DNA of 64,000 nt from Pseudomonas anguilliseptica (lineage in GTDB: Bacteria > Pseudomonadota > Gammaproteobacteria > Pseudomonadales > Pseudomonadaceae). The notes under the pieces were generated by a model, which was not told the DNA's origin, searched no databases, and saw only the letters and a list, made by a program, of their open reading frames with translations. Every line of letters begins with the position of its first letter. The stretch's first letter is position 1. Position numbers and translations under genes: made by a program. The stretch is from contig NZ_JAEIOI010000003.1 of the NCBI RefSeq assembly GCF_021375795.1, positions 124,001-188,000 on the forward strand. Direction: 5' to 3'. Positions 37,137-45,025 of this stretch are shown here, piece by piece.

Positions 37137-37297
37137 GCTGGCGTCAATCGACCTTCGCCCTGCCGCTGCTGATCGGCCTGATCAGCGCAATCGGGCTGAT
37201 CAGTGCGCTTTTGGGTGATGGTGGGTGGGATGCCGTGGCCTGGCTCGGCCTGGGCATCCCTGCCGCACTGGGGAGCTGGCCACTGCTGCGCAGGTAG
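37133..37297 (+). CDS. 54-aa double-helix membrane protein of the siderophore cassette
   Basis: Small gene overlapping the PepSY gene stop by 4 bp (ATGA). The product starts MSWRQSTFALPLLIGLIS, continues AIGLISALLGDGGWDAVAWL and ends SWPLLRR, predicted as two short transmembrane helices with a Gly/Asp turn (LLGDGGWD). Similar tiny proteins are common after PepSY reductases in Pseudomonas iron operons but have no assigned function. Start supported by the coupled overlap. Confidence 0.75.
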   Translation: MSWRQSTFALPLLIGLISAIGLISALLGDGGWDAVAWLGLGIPAALGSWPLLRR

Positions 37298-37358
37298 CTA
37301 GCCGATACGTTGGCACGCGCGCCACAGACACCTGCGGCACAGCGCGTTGGCCCGCCGC

Positions 37359-37865
37359 TTACTTGCAGGCCCTCAGATAGAGCGCGTCGTCAGTGGCAAT
37401 GCGCTTGAGCTGAGCCAGTTGCGGCTTGCTCTGCTCATCTAACGGCAGTAACTCGGCGCTGCTGCAGTTGAGCAGATGCGCCTGAAAACTGACGTGATCG
37501 ATATGCTGCTTCTCAAAGCGGTACAGGTTGAAAACCGCCAAGCGGTTCCCGTCCGCTTCCTGGTGTACCAGGCTTTTGCTATCGAGCACGGTAAAGGCCG
37601 TGGTCATCGGCCAGACATAACTCCAGGGGCGCCAGAACACCTCACCAGACTCACTGGCCACCAGCACGGCCTCAGCCGGCTGACGCTGCACCTGATGGTC
37701 AAACCAGGAGTATTCGTAATAGATCTGGTAGCCAAGCATACCCAGCCCACCAAACAGCGGAATGATCCAGCGCGGCAGCCTGTTGCGCGTGAGTTTGCGC
37801 AACAGCAGGGCAATACCGGCAGCACCAAGACCGGATACCACAATGGCAAGCAAGGTCCACAACAT
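37359..37865 (-). CDS. Conserved hypothetical membrane protein (168 aa)
   Basis: Two N-terminal hydrophobic segments (MLWTLLAIVVSGLGAAGIAL and IIPLFGGLGMLGYQIYYEYS) are followed by a soluble region of about 110 residues with FWRPWSYVWPMTTAFTVLDS and two cysteines (CSSAELL, LRACK). No family function is recognised. It sits directly after the symporter terminator on the same strand and is convergent with the siderophore cassette. Confidence 0.75.
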   Translation of the reverse strand: MLWTLLAIVVSGLGAAGIALLLRKLTRNRLPRWIIPLFGGLGMLGYQIYYEYSWFDHQVQRQPAEAVLVASESGEVFWRPWSYVWPMTTAFTVLDSKSLVHQEADGNRLAVFNLYRFEKQHIDHVSFQAHLLNCSSAELLPLDEQSKPQLAQLKRIATDDALYLRACK

Positions 37866-37876
37866 AGGCTTGTTCC

Positions 37877-37909
37877 CGAAAAAAGACGGGCCTCCAATGG
37901 AGGCCCGTC
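37877..37909 (-). terminator. Terminator of the symporter operon
   Basis: GACGGGCCTCC-AAT-GGAGGCCCGTC, an 11-bp perfect stem; on the minus strand a T-run follows. Confidence 0.9.
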
Positions 37910-37940
37910 GGTAAGACCCTAAATCAGGTCCGGATTATGC

Positions 37941-39710
37941 TTAGTGGCTCAGCGCGGCACCAGCACCTTTGGGGGTCCGTACACTTTCCACCAGGTCCTG
38001 GATTTCCTGCGGCGGTGCAGCAGTGACCTGCGATACGCCGTAAGCCACCGCGAAGTTGATCAGCGCACCGACGGTACCGAAGGAAGCCGGGGAGATACCC
38101 ATAAACCACTGGTCCGGGGTGTTCGGCAGCATGTTGGTGCCCGGAATGAAGAACCAGCCCAGGTAGGTGAAGATGTACAGCAGGGTGATCACCAGGCCGG
38201 AGACCATGCCGCAGATCGCCCCCTTGTCGTTCATGCGCTTGGAGAAGATCCCCATCATCAACACCGGGAACAGGGTCGCCGCCGCAATACCGAAGGCCAG
38301 TGCCACCACCTGCGCGGCGAACCCAGGCGGATTCAACCCCAGATAAGTCGCCAAGAGAATTGCAGCCGCCATCGATAGCCGTGCAGCGCGCATCTCGTTC
38401 TTCTCGCTGATCTTCGGATTGATCAAGGTCTTGATCAGGTCATGACTGATCGCCGAAGAAATCGCCAGCAACAAACCAGCCGCCGTCGACAGTGCCGCCG
38501 CAATGGCGCCCGCCGCGATCAGGCCGACCACCCAACCTGGCAGGTTGGCGATCTCCGGGTTGGCCAGAACCAGGATGTCGTTGTTCACGGTCAGCTCGTT
38601 GCCCTTCCAGCCGCGCGTTTCGGCGGTTGGGGTGAAGGCAGGTGCGGCATCGTTGTACATCTGGATGCGACCGTCACCGTTCTTGTCTTCCCACTTGATC
38701 AGACCGGTTTGCTCCCAGTTCTTGACCCACTCAGGACGCTCGTCATAGGCCAGCGCGGGGGCAGAAGCACCTTCCGGATAGATGGTGGTGACCAGGTTCA
38801 GACGTGCCATCGAGGCAACAGCCGGCGCGGTGAGGTAGAGCATGGCAATGAAGATCAGGGTCCAACCAGCGGACCAACGCGCGTCAGCCACTTTCGGTAC
38901 GGTGAAGAAGCGAATGATCACGTGCGGCAGACCGGCAGTACCGATCATCAGCGACATGGTAAACAGCACCATGTTCAGCTTGTTGTCGACATCGGCGGTG
39001 TAGGCAGCGAAGCCCAGTTCACGTACCACTTCATCGAGCTTCTGCAACAGCGGCACGCCGGACTCGACGTGGTCACCGAACAGGCCCAGCGGCGGGATCG
39101 GGTTACCGGTCAGCTGCAGGGAAATAAAGATGGCCGGAATGGTGTAGGCAATGATCAGCACCACGTACTGAGCGACCTGGGTGTAGGTGATGCCCTTCAT
39201 GCCACCGAATACGGCGTAGGCGAAGACCACCGCTGCTGCGATCCAGATACCGGTTGAGTTGCTCACTTCGAGGAAGCGCGAGAAGGCCACACCGGCACCG
39301 GCCATCTGACCGATCACGTAGGTCACGGAGATGATCACCAGGCAGATCACAGCAGTCAGGCGCGCGCCACGACTGTAGAAACGATCACCGATGAAATCCG
39401 GCACGGTGAACTTGCCGAACTTGCGCAGGTAGGGCGCCAGCAGCATCGCCAGCAGCACATAGCCACCGGTCCAGCCCATGAGGAAGGTGGAGTTGGCATA
39501 ACCACCGGCGGCAATCAGGCCCGCCATGGAAATGAAGGATGCAGCAGACATCCAGTCAGCGGCTGTCGCCATACCGTTGGTGATCGGATGCACACCACCG
39601 CCAGCGACGTAGAACTCTTTGGTGGAGCCGGCACGCGCCCAGATGGCGATGCCGATGTAGAGCGCGAAGGACGCGCCTACGAACAACATGTTGATAACGA
39701 ATTGGCTCAT
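37941..39710 (-). CDS. Sodium:solute symporter, VC_2705/DUF4212-partnered subfamily
   Basis: 589-aa SSS-family permease with about 13 transmembrane segments: FYVAGGGVHPITNGMATAAD and ADWMSAASFISMAGLIAAGG are the conserved sodium-site helices. A periplasmic insertion at about 342-350 contains DKNGDGRIQ, an EF-hand-like calcium loop. Because the partner is a DUF4212 protein, this is the VC_2705-type symporter and not ActP with YjcH (DUF485); related genes are often annotated as acetate permease, so carboxylate uptake is plausible. ATG at 39710 has GGAG at 9 bp; another ATG at 39716 directly follows the upstream stop. Confidence 0.9.
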   Translation of the reverse strand: MSQFVINMLFVGASFALYIGIAIWARAGSTKEFYVAGGGVHPITNGMATAADWMSAASFISMAGLIAAGGYANSTFLMGWTGGYVLLAMLLAPYLRKFGKFTVPDFIGDRFYSRGARLTAVICLVIISVTYVIGQMAGAGVAFSRFLEVSNSTGIWIAAAVVFAYAVFGGMKGITYTQVAQYVVLIIAYTIPAIFISLQLTGNPIPPLGLFGDHVESGVPLLQKLDEVVRELGFAAYTADVDNKLNMVLFTMSLMIGTAGLPHVIIRFFTVPKVADARWSAGWTLIFIAMLYLTAPAVASMARLNLVTTIYPEGASAPALAYDERPEWVKNWEQTGLIKWEDKNGDGRIQMYNDAAPAFTPTAETRGWKGNELTVNNDILVLANPEIANLPGWVVGLIAAGAIAAALSTAAGLLLAISSAISHDLIKTLINPKISEKNEMRAARLSMAAAILLATYLGLNPPGFAAQVVALAFGIAAATLFPVLMMGIFSKRMNDKGAICGMVSGLVITLLYIFTYLGWFFIPGTNMLPNTPDQWFMGISPASFGTVGALINFAVAYGVSQVTAAPPQEIQDLVESVRTPKGAGAALSH

Positions 39711-39716
39711 GACCAT

Positions 39717-39977
39717 TTACTCCTCGACGCCAAATTCTTTATCGAGTTTGTTCAGTCTCCACGCGTAGTGAAAAATGAGCCCGATAAAGAAGAGGATTGA
39801 GCCTTGCTGGGCGAACCAGAATCCGAGGTCGGAACCGCCAACGGAGATTCCCGCGACCATCGGGCGCAGGATCATGGCGAATCCATAGGAAACCAGCGCC
39901 CAGACAATCAGGCTCCAGGTGATGAGCCGCACATTGGCCTTCCAATAGGCCGCGGCATTGCTTTGTTCAGAAGTCAT
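39717..39977 (-). CDS. DUF4212 symporter small subunit
   Basis: 86 aa with two transmembrane helices (about 21-42 and 56-74). AYWKANVRLITWSLIVWALV and FWFAQQGSILFFIGLIFHYA are the family blocks, always encoded ahead of VC_2705-type symporters. GGAGG lies 5 bp before the ATG. The stop (TAA) abuts the symporter start region. Confidence 0.92.
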   Translation of the reverse strand: MTSEQSNAAAYWKANVRLITWSLIVWALVSYGFAMILRPMVAGISVGGSDLGFWFAQQGSILFFIGLIFHYAWRLNKLDKEFGVEE

Positions 39978-40380
39978 AGACGCCTCCGGTTATTGTTATT
40001 CTGATGCAGCTTCAAGCTAGCAGCAGGCCAGCACCGGCCGACAGCTAGACATTGGTATTAGCCGCCTGAACGCATTCCGGAAGAAATTTTTTATCTTTAC
40101 ATAACAATAAGTTAACTAGGCGAACAGCAAGACCGAGGTCCGCGCTAGGACGTTAGTCGATTGACATAACAGGTGCAGCCCGCTCAACCCCCTCGATAAA
40201 CACCTACACCACACCGCTCAAGCGTACTGTTATCCAGACCGCACAGCGCATCACCCACTGCTGCAGATTTGCCCGTTGTGCGCTTTGTCGGCTGGCTCGC
40301 CGCAACCGCAAACAGGCGGGCAATCCGCCGCGCCAGCAGGTGTCCGGCGCGCGACTCTTCGCGCAACCCGATATGCCCGC
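39978..40380. other. Intergenic region upstream of the DUF4212 gene
   Basis: About 400 bp. The part 40078-40130 is AT-rich and likely carries the symporter promoter (transcribed to the left), but no sigma-70 or sigma-54 pair could be defended. The part from 40184 holds a weak candidate small gene described separately. No RNA gene or repeat was seen. Confidence 0.4.
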
Positions 40381-40384
40381 TCAT
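40184..40384 (-). CDS. Candidate 66-aa gene, coupled to the 101-aa membrane protein
   Basis: The ATG overlaps the stop of the 101-aa gene (ATGA). The product begins MSGHIGLREESRAGHLLARR and is basic, with a short hydrophobic stretch (IARLFAVAAS). I do not recognise it. The overlap favours translation, while the lack of clear domain or composition signal leaves it uncertain. Confidence 0.25.
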   Translation of the reverse strand: MSGHIGLREESRAGHLLARRIARLFAVAASQPTKRTTGKSAAVGDALCGLDNSTLERCGVGVYRGG

Positions 40385-40686
40385 CGCACATACCACAGGC
40401 GAAAGAAGCCCAGCGCCAGCAGCAGGCCAACCTGGCCCAGCGCCGTGCACAGGCTGAGAAAGGACTGCACCTCGCGGTTCTGCGGCGCATTGGCCAGGCC
40501 GGTCAGGCTTTCCCAGAAGGCTTCCGGCAACAGCACCAGACTCAGCTGCGCCATAGGTTGGCCGGTTAGCTGCAGGCCCTTGATCAGGTCGAACTGGCCG
40601 CAGAACATCAACCCCAGCAGCACCATAAACGCCACCGCCAGGCCCAGGGCGAAACAGGCAGAGAACTGCATCAGTAAACGCATCAT
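40381..40686 (-). CDS. Hypothetical membrane protein downstream of creD (101 aa)
   Basis: Two transmembrane segments: FSACFALGLAVAFMVLLGLM (about 6-28) and LCTALGQVGLLLALGFFRLW near the C-terminus; between them QFDLIKGLQLTGQPMAQLSL. ATG at 40686 has GGAG 6 bp upstream. It starts 55 bp after the creD stop on the same strand and may share its transcript, so it could belong to the CreBC regulon (inference). Function unknown. Confidence 0.65.
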   Translation of the reverse strand: MMRLLMQFSACFALGLAVAFMVLLGLMFCGQFDLIKGLQLTGQPMAQLSLVLLPEAFWESLTGLANAPQNREVQSFLSLCTALGQVGLLLALGFFRLWYVR

Positions 40687-40740
40687 GTTCAACTCCTACA
40701 CAGGTATCCAGGGCGCAGGACTGACCTGCGCCCTGGCGGG

Positions 40741-42099
40741 TCAAAGACCGCTGGATGGATTGCTCAGTGGCAGGCGGCCGACGCCGTACCAGTCGAGTTT
40801 GCGGGTCAGCACCATCACCCCGGCGAGCACGCCGAACACCAGTACCGAACCCATTAACAGGGCGTAGTCCTCGGCCCCGAGCAGGCCGAACAACATGCCG
40901 TAGAGCAGCGCCAGCAAGGCGCCGAAGCCTGCGCCACGTAGCGCGCTGTGCAGCACGTAGCTGACGTAGAAACCGATCAACAGCACACAGGCGGTGGCGG
41001 CAATGCCGTAGGCCAGGGCAAAACTCAGGTGCTCGGACAGCGACAGCAGCAACAGGTAGAACAGCGCCAGCGACATGCCCACCAGGGCGTACTGAACCGG
41101 GTGCACGGCCATGCGTTTGAGCACTTCAAAGAGGAAGAACGCAGCGAAGGTCAGGCCGATAAAAAGCAGCGCGTATTTGATCGCCCGTTCGGTCTTCAGG
41201 TACTGGTCCACCGGGTCGACAAAGCTCACACCGAAGTTACGGGCAGTCAGCGCATTGCAGCTGTCACCGCGTACACAGTCATCCAGCGCCTCTTCCAGGT
41301 TGGTGGCGAAGAAGCTGGTCTGCCAGTGCGCCTTGAAGCCCTTGGCCGACACTTCACGGCTGCTCGGCAGGTACTCACCGACAAAGCTCGGATGCGGCCA
41401 GCCGGACGTCAGCTCAACCCGGCTATCACGGCCTACCGGAGTGATACTGAGCTGCTCGGTGCCCTGCAGCTTCAGGTCGAAGGCAAACTCCAGGGTTTGC
41501 CCACCCTGGGTATCCAACACCGGCAGCGGCGCATGCACACCGGCGCCGAAACGCTCCTCGGCGCTACCGGGGGCAAAGCTCAGGTTCATGCCGTTGAAGC
41601 GCAGCTGCAGGTCATTGCTGATCCCGCGGATATCACTGATACCCACCGAGAGAAACGGCCGGTCGAACTGATACAGGCCCAGTTCATCGCCCAAACCCAG
41701 GCGCGCCGGCAGCTTGAAGGCACCACTGATCTGGTTATCGCTGCCGTACAGCAGCGCCTTGTAGATGCCGCGCGCGCGCTCCTCGGTGGCAACATGGCCA
41801 TTGAGCACAAAGCGCTCCGGCAGGAAGTACAGGCGGCCGCGGCTCTTCTGCTCTTCCAGGTAACGTTCGCCGGTCTTGGCGTGGGTTTTCCACTGGTTCC
41901 ACACCTTGGTGTAGGGCATCACCAGAATCGGCCCGGTGAGCTGCTGGCGGTAGCTGGAACTGCGCGCGATGTCCTGCAGCACCTCGGCACGTTGATACTG
42001 CCGCTCACTGACCAGCCCGCCGATCATCGACAGTGGAATCAGTAATAACAAAATCAGCAGGGCAATCGCGCCCAGCTTGAAACCCAGGATACGGCTCAT
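40741..42099 (-). CDS. creD: Cell envelope integrity protein CreD
   Basis: 452-aa inner-membrane protein, main output of the CreBC two-component system and linked in Pseudomonas and Stenotrophomonas to envelope integrity and beta-lactam response. One N-terminal TM helix (LGAIALLILLLLIPLSMIGG), a large periplasmic domain (GPILVMPYTKVWNQW…) and a C-terminal cluster of about five helices (ALLFIGLTFAAFFLFEVLKR; HPVQYALVGMSLALFYLLLL). A cre-tag lies 72 bp upstream. Unlike in P. aeruginosa, creD is separated from creBC, here by about 2.9 kb. Confidence 0.95.
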   Translation of the reverse strand: MSRILGFKLGAIALLILLLLIPLSMIGGLVSERQYQRAEVLQDIARSSSYRQQLTGPILVMPYTKVWNQWKTHAKTGERYLEEQKSRGRLYFLPERFVLNGHVATEERARGIYKALLYGSDNQISGAFKLPARLGLGDELGLYQFDRPFLSVGISDIRGISNDLQLRFNGMNLSFAPGSAEERFGAGVHAPLPVLDTQGGQTLEFAFDLKLQGTEQLSITPVGRDSRVELTSGWPHPSFVGEYLPSSREVSAKGFKAHWQTSFFATNLEEALDDCVRGDSCNALTARNFGVSFVDPVDQYLKTERAIKYALLFIGLTFAAFFLFEVLKRMAVHPVQYALVGMSLALFYLLLLSLSEHLSFALAYGIAATACVLLIGFYVSYVLHSALRGAGFGALLALLYGMLFGLLGAEDYALLMGSVLVFGVLAGVMVLTRKLDWYGVGRLPLSNPSSGL

Positions 42100-42170
42100 G
42101 GTGCAACTCTCCGCTACGGTTTAGGTAGGCAGAGTCTGGGCAGCCCAGGTGGTGGCTTTATGGAGCCGAA

Positions 42171-42197
42171 GTGAAGACTCTGTGGAGACTCTGTGCA
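42171..42197 (-). promoter_or_regulatory. Triple cre/blr-tag upstream of creD
   Basis: On the minus strand: TGCAC-AGAGTC-TCCAC-AGAGTC-TTCAC, three pentamers each separated by the same 6 bp. The consensus cre-tag is TTCAC-N6-TTCAC; the pair next to creD (42171-42186) has one mismatch. Expected binding site of CreB. Confidence 0.7.
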
Positions 42198-42275
42198 GGC
42201 CACCCACCGGCCCATGGACAGCCACAGGGGAAATGCGTAGCGTGCCGTTGATCGCCACTTTATGGATGAACGGCC

Positions 42276-42716
42276 ATGTCAGAAACCAACCCCTACGCCA
42301 CCCCGCAAGCCAGCGTCAGCGACCCAGAGACGCAGGTGTCCGATGCACAGATCGCCGCCCTGCCCATCTCCGACAAATGGAAGGAGCGCTTCAGCGCCAT
42401 TCACCATGCCGGCGGCGTGAAAATGCCACGGCTCAAGGAGCTACCTGCCGCCGAGCGACGCAAGGCCTTCAGCTTCAACTTTCTGGCGTTCTTCTTCGGG
42501 CCGATCTACTACGCCATCAAAGGCATGTGGAAAAAGGGTCTGGCACTGTTTGTCGTCTGCGCAGCCGTGGTCATCCTGCTAGGCATCGGCCTCGACTACC
42601 TCGGCTACAGCCGCATCGCCAACGCTCTGGGCTACGGCATCAGCGCAGTATTCGCCACCCGCGCCAACCTCGATTACTACAAGAAAATGCTGCTCAACGA
42701 TAACGGCTGGTGGTAG
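42276..42716 (+). CDS. DUF2628 membrane protein (146 aa)
   Basis: The N-terminus is Pro/Ser-rich (MSETNPYATPQASVSDPETQ). The DUF2628 core follows: FSFNFLAFFFGPIYYAIKGM with a first helix, then ALFVVCAAVVILLGIGLDYL, and the terminal ATRANLDYYKKML. Function of the family unknown. First of four plus-strand genes between creD and the second CBS gene. Confidence 0.85.
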   Translation: MSETNPYATPQASVSDPETQVSDAQIAALPISDKWKERFSAIHHAGGVKMPRLKELPAAERRKAFSFNFLAFFFGPIYYAIKGMWKKGLALFVVCAAVVILLGIGLDYLGYSRIANALGYGISAVFATRANLDYYKKMLLNDNGWW

Positions 42717-42726
42717 AGGTCTGCAC

Positions 42727-43560
42727 ATGAGCCCGAGGCTATACGGCAGTCCTGAAGGGCGCCCACTGTTCTATTTCCATGGTGTGCCGGGTGCAGCGGT
42801 TGAGGCAGCCATGCTGCATCAGGCGGCCTTGGCGCAGGGCATCAAGCTGCTGGTGGTGGCGCGCCACCTGCCGCAGGAACTCGACAGCGAGGACTACCTG
42901 CAACAGCTGGCAAAACAGGTCACGCAGCACGCTGCAGGTCAGCCGATTCACCTGCTCGGGTTCTCCATCGGTGCCTGCCTGGCCTTGCGCGTGGCCGCAC
43001 GCCTGGGCGAACAGGTAACTGCCGTTCACCTGCTCTCGGCCGCCGCGCCCTGGGAAGTGGCCAGCAACCGCGTCGGCATGGGCGCCGGGCGTTATACATT
43101 TGCCTGGGCGCAACACTCACCAAGACTCTTTCGCGCCTTTGCCGGCTACCAGGCGTTGCTGGCAAAAGTCAGTCCGCGCCTGCTGCTCAACCTGCTGTTC
43201 GCTGGCGCGGGCGGTAATGACCGCGAGCTTCTGCGCCAGAGCACCACACTCGACTGGCTGAAAGCGATCCAGCGTGACTGTTTCCAGCACGGCATCGACA
43301 ACTATGCGCGGGATATCCGCCTGTATGTCGAGCCTTGGGCTGCCGAGCTACGTGACGTCACGGCTGCGGTCAACCTGTGGCATGGCGAGGCCGACAACTG
43401 GGCGCCGATTGCCATGTCCGCTTACCTACAGCAGCAGCTAACTGTGGTCACCACCTTTACCCGCTGCGCCGGCCAAGCCCATTACACCTGCCTGCTGGAA
43501 AACGCCGCAGCGGCCATGGCCTGCGTATCGGGCAGCCCGGACAGCAATCCCCCCCGATAG
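42727..43560 (+). CDS. Alpha/beta hydrolase (277 aa)
   Basis: Oxyanion-hole segment YFHGVPGAAVEAAM, nucleophile Ser in LLGFSIGACLALRVAARL (GxSxG), probable acid in NLWHGEADNWAPIAMS and catalytic His in CAGQAHYTCLLENA. No signal peptide, so cytoplasmic. Substrate unknown. It starts 10 bp after the DUF2628 gene. Confidence 0.85.
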   Translation: MSPRLYGSPEGRPLFYFHGVPGAAVEAAMLHQAALAQGIKLLVVARHLPQELDSEDYLQQLAKQVTQHAAGQPIHLLGFSIGACLALRVAARLGEQVTAVHLLSAAAPWEVASNRVGMGAGRYTFAWAQHSPRLFRAFAGYQALLAKVSPRLLLNLLFAGAGGNDRELLRQSTTLDWLKAIQRDCFQHGIDNYARDIRLYVEPWAAELRDVTAAVNLWHGEADNWAPIAMSAYLQQQLTVVTTFTRCAGQAHYTCLLENAAAAMACVSGSPDSNPPR

Positions 43561-43581
43561 ACAGAGCACCAAGGATGACGC

Positions 43582-43911
43582 ATGAACAAGCTCGCACTGC
43601 CGCTGATCACCCTGCTGGCCTTTAGTACCTACACCCTCTATGTGATGCTGCATGCCGAACAATCGCTGCTGCAATTCGGCCTGCAACTGATGTCCAGTGC
43701 TGACACCGCTCAGGTGGTGATTGATCTGTATATCCTCGCGGCACTGGCCTGTGTGTGGATGTACCGCGCCGGCAAAGCGCGGGGCAAATCGCTGACCTAC
43801 CTGCTGCCATTCTTCGCCCTGACGGCGATTTTCGTGTCGGTCGGGCCACTGCTCTATCTAGTGCTTCGTGCCTTGCCACACGCCAATGCAGCGACCGGAG
43901 AATGCCAATGA
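43582..43911 (+). CDS. DUF2834 membrane protein (109 aa)
   Basis: Three hydrophobic helices (LALPLITLLAFSTYTLYVML, QVVIDLYILAALACVWMYRA, LLPFFALTAIFVSVGPLLYL). Family DUF2834 has no known role. It overlaps the DinB-like gene by 4 bp. Confidence 0.82.
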   Translation: MNKLALPLITLLAFSTYTLYVMLHAEQSLLQFGLQLMSSADTAQVVIDLYILAALACVWMYRAGKARGKSLTYLLPFFALTAIFVSVGPLLYLVLRALPHANAATGECQ

Positions 43912-44417
43912 GCAGCCACGCACTGCTCAACTCCTTGCTGCACTACAAAGCCTGGGCCAACCAGGAACTGTTTGCCGAATTGCAACGTCTCGACCCACAC
44001 GCACACCAGGCCGAGCTGCACGCTGCCCTGCGCATCCTCAACCATATCTATGTGGTCGAGCGGATCTTTGTTGCCAACTTGCAGGGTCAGGCACACCCTT
44101 ACAACGCCACCAACACCCCTGAGACGCCGACGCTGGAAGCGCTGCACGCAGCGGTGCAGGAAACCGATCACTGGTATCTGAGTTATGCCGCGCAGTTAAG
44201 CGTCGAACAATTGTCCGAGCCTGTGCACTTTCGTTTTGTCGATGGCGACGCCGGCTGCATGAGCCGTGAGGAAATACTCGCGCATGTCGTCACCCATGGC
44301 GGCTATCACCGTGGTGCCGTGGGGCGGATCATGGCGCAACTGCAATTAGCGCCGCCACGGGATATCTACACGCGCTTTCTGCATGAGGATCAACCGCAGC
44401 GCCGCGAACCAGGTTAG
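43908..44417 (+). CDS. DinB family protein
   Basis: 169-aa four-helix bundle of the DinB/YfiT-like metal-dependent family: LLHYKAWANQELFAELQRLD at the start, RILNHIYVVERIFVANLQGQ with the first His, and LAHVVTHGGYHRGAVGRIMA with the C-terminal HGxYHRG metal-binding motif. Possibly a thiol-dependent transferase; activity unknown. Coupled to the DUF2834 gene by an ATGA overlap. Confidence 0.87.
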   Translation: MSSHALLNSLLHYKAWANQELFAELQRLDPHAHQAELHAALRILNHIYVVERIFVANLQGQAHPYNATNTPETPTLEALHAAVQETDHWYLSYAAQLSVEQLSEPVHFRFVDGDAGCMSREEILAHVVTHGGYHRGAVGRIMAQLQLAPPRDIYTRFLHEDQPQRREPG

Positions 44418-44432
44418 CGACGCTGCAGCGGG

Positions 44433-44867
44433 TTACTCACCGCGAATGTACTGTTCCAGCTGCTGGATCAGGCTGGCCTGTTCGGCGATGGTGTGTTTGA
44501 CCAGGTCGCCGATCGACAGCAGGCCGATCAGTTCGCCTTCGGCGATTACCGGCAGGTGGCGCAGGTGGCGGTCAGTCATCAGTTGCATGCAGTGCTGCGA
44601 GGTGTCGCGCGGCCCAACGGTCAGGACATCTGCTGTCATAATTTCGCTGATCTGGGTGCTGAATGCCGAGCGCTGCAGCAGCTCGATCTTGCGTGCGTAG
44701 TCACGCTCGCTGACGATGCCGACCAGACGGCCCTTGTCCAGCACGACCAGCGCACCGATGCCTTTTTCAGCCAGCAATTTGACTGCGTCGAGCACTGTGG
44801 TGTCCGGGCTGACGCTGTAGATCGCGGCATGTGGCTTGGCCCTGAGTATCTCGGCTACGGTTTTCAT
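44433..44867 (-). CDS. CBS domain protein (144 aa, one Bateman module)
   Basis: Two CBS motifs: YSVSPDTTVLDAVKLLAEKG with GIVSERDYARKI, and LTVGPRDTSQHCMQLMTDRH with GLLSIGDLVKHTI. No other domain, so probably a nucleotide-sensing regulator. ATG at 44867 has GGAG 7 bp upstream. Convergent with the DinB gene. Confidence 0.9.
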   Translation of the reverse strand: MKTVAEILRAKPHAAIYSVSPDTTVLDAVKLLAEKGIGALVVLDKGRLVGIVSERDYARKIELLQRSAFSTQISEIMTADVLTVGPRDTSQHCMQLMTDRHLRHLPVIAEGELIGLLSIGDLVKHTIAEQASLIQQLEQYIRGE

Positions 44868-45025
44868 GCAGTGACTCCATTCTGGTCTTGTTGGCAGTAA
44901 AGGTCGCGCGCGGGCTGTTGCTATGAGGATAGCCAACCCGACAACAGGGATCAGAGCATCTGCCTGGCGGTTGCGCAACCTTGCTTACCCACAGAGGTCA
45001 GCAAGGAGCAGGCCAAGATGTGCCA

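Noticed and set aside
37941-39977. Naming the symporter pair actP-yjcH
   Set aside because: The small subunit is DUF4212, not DUF485/YjcH, and the large protein follows the VC_2705 subfamily; acetate transport is possible but not shown.
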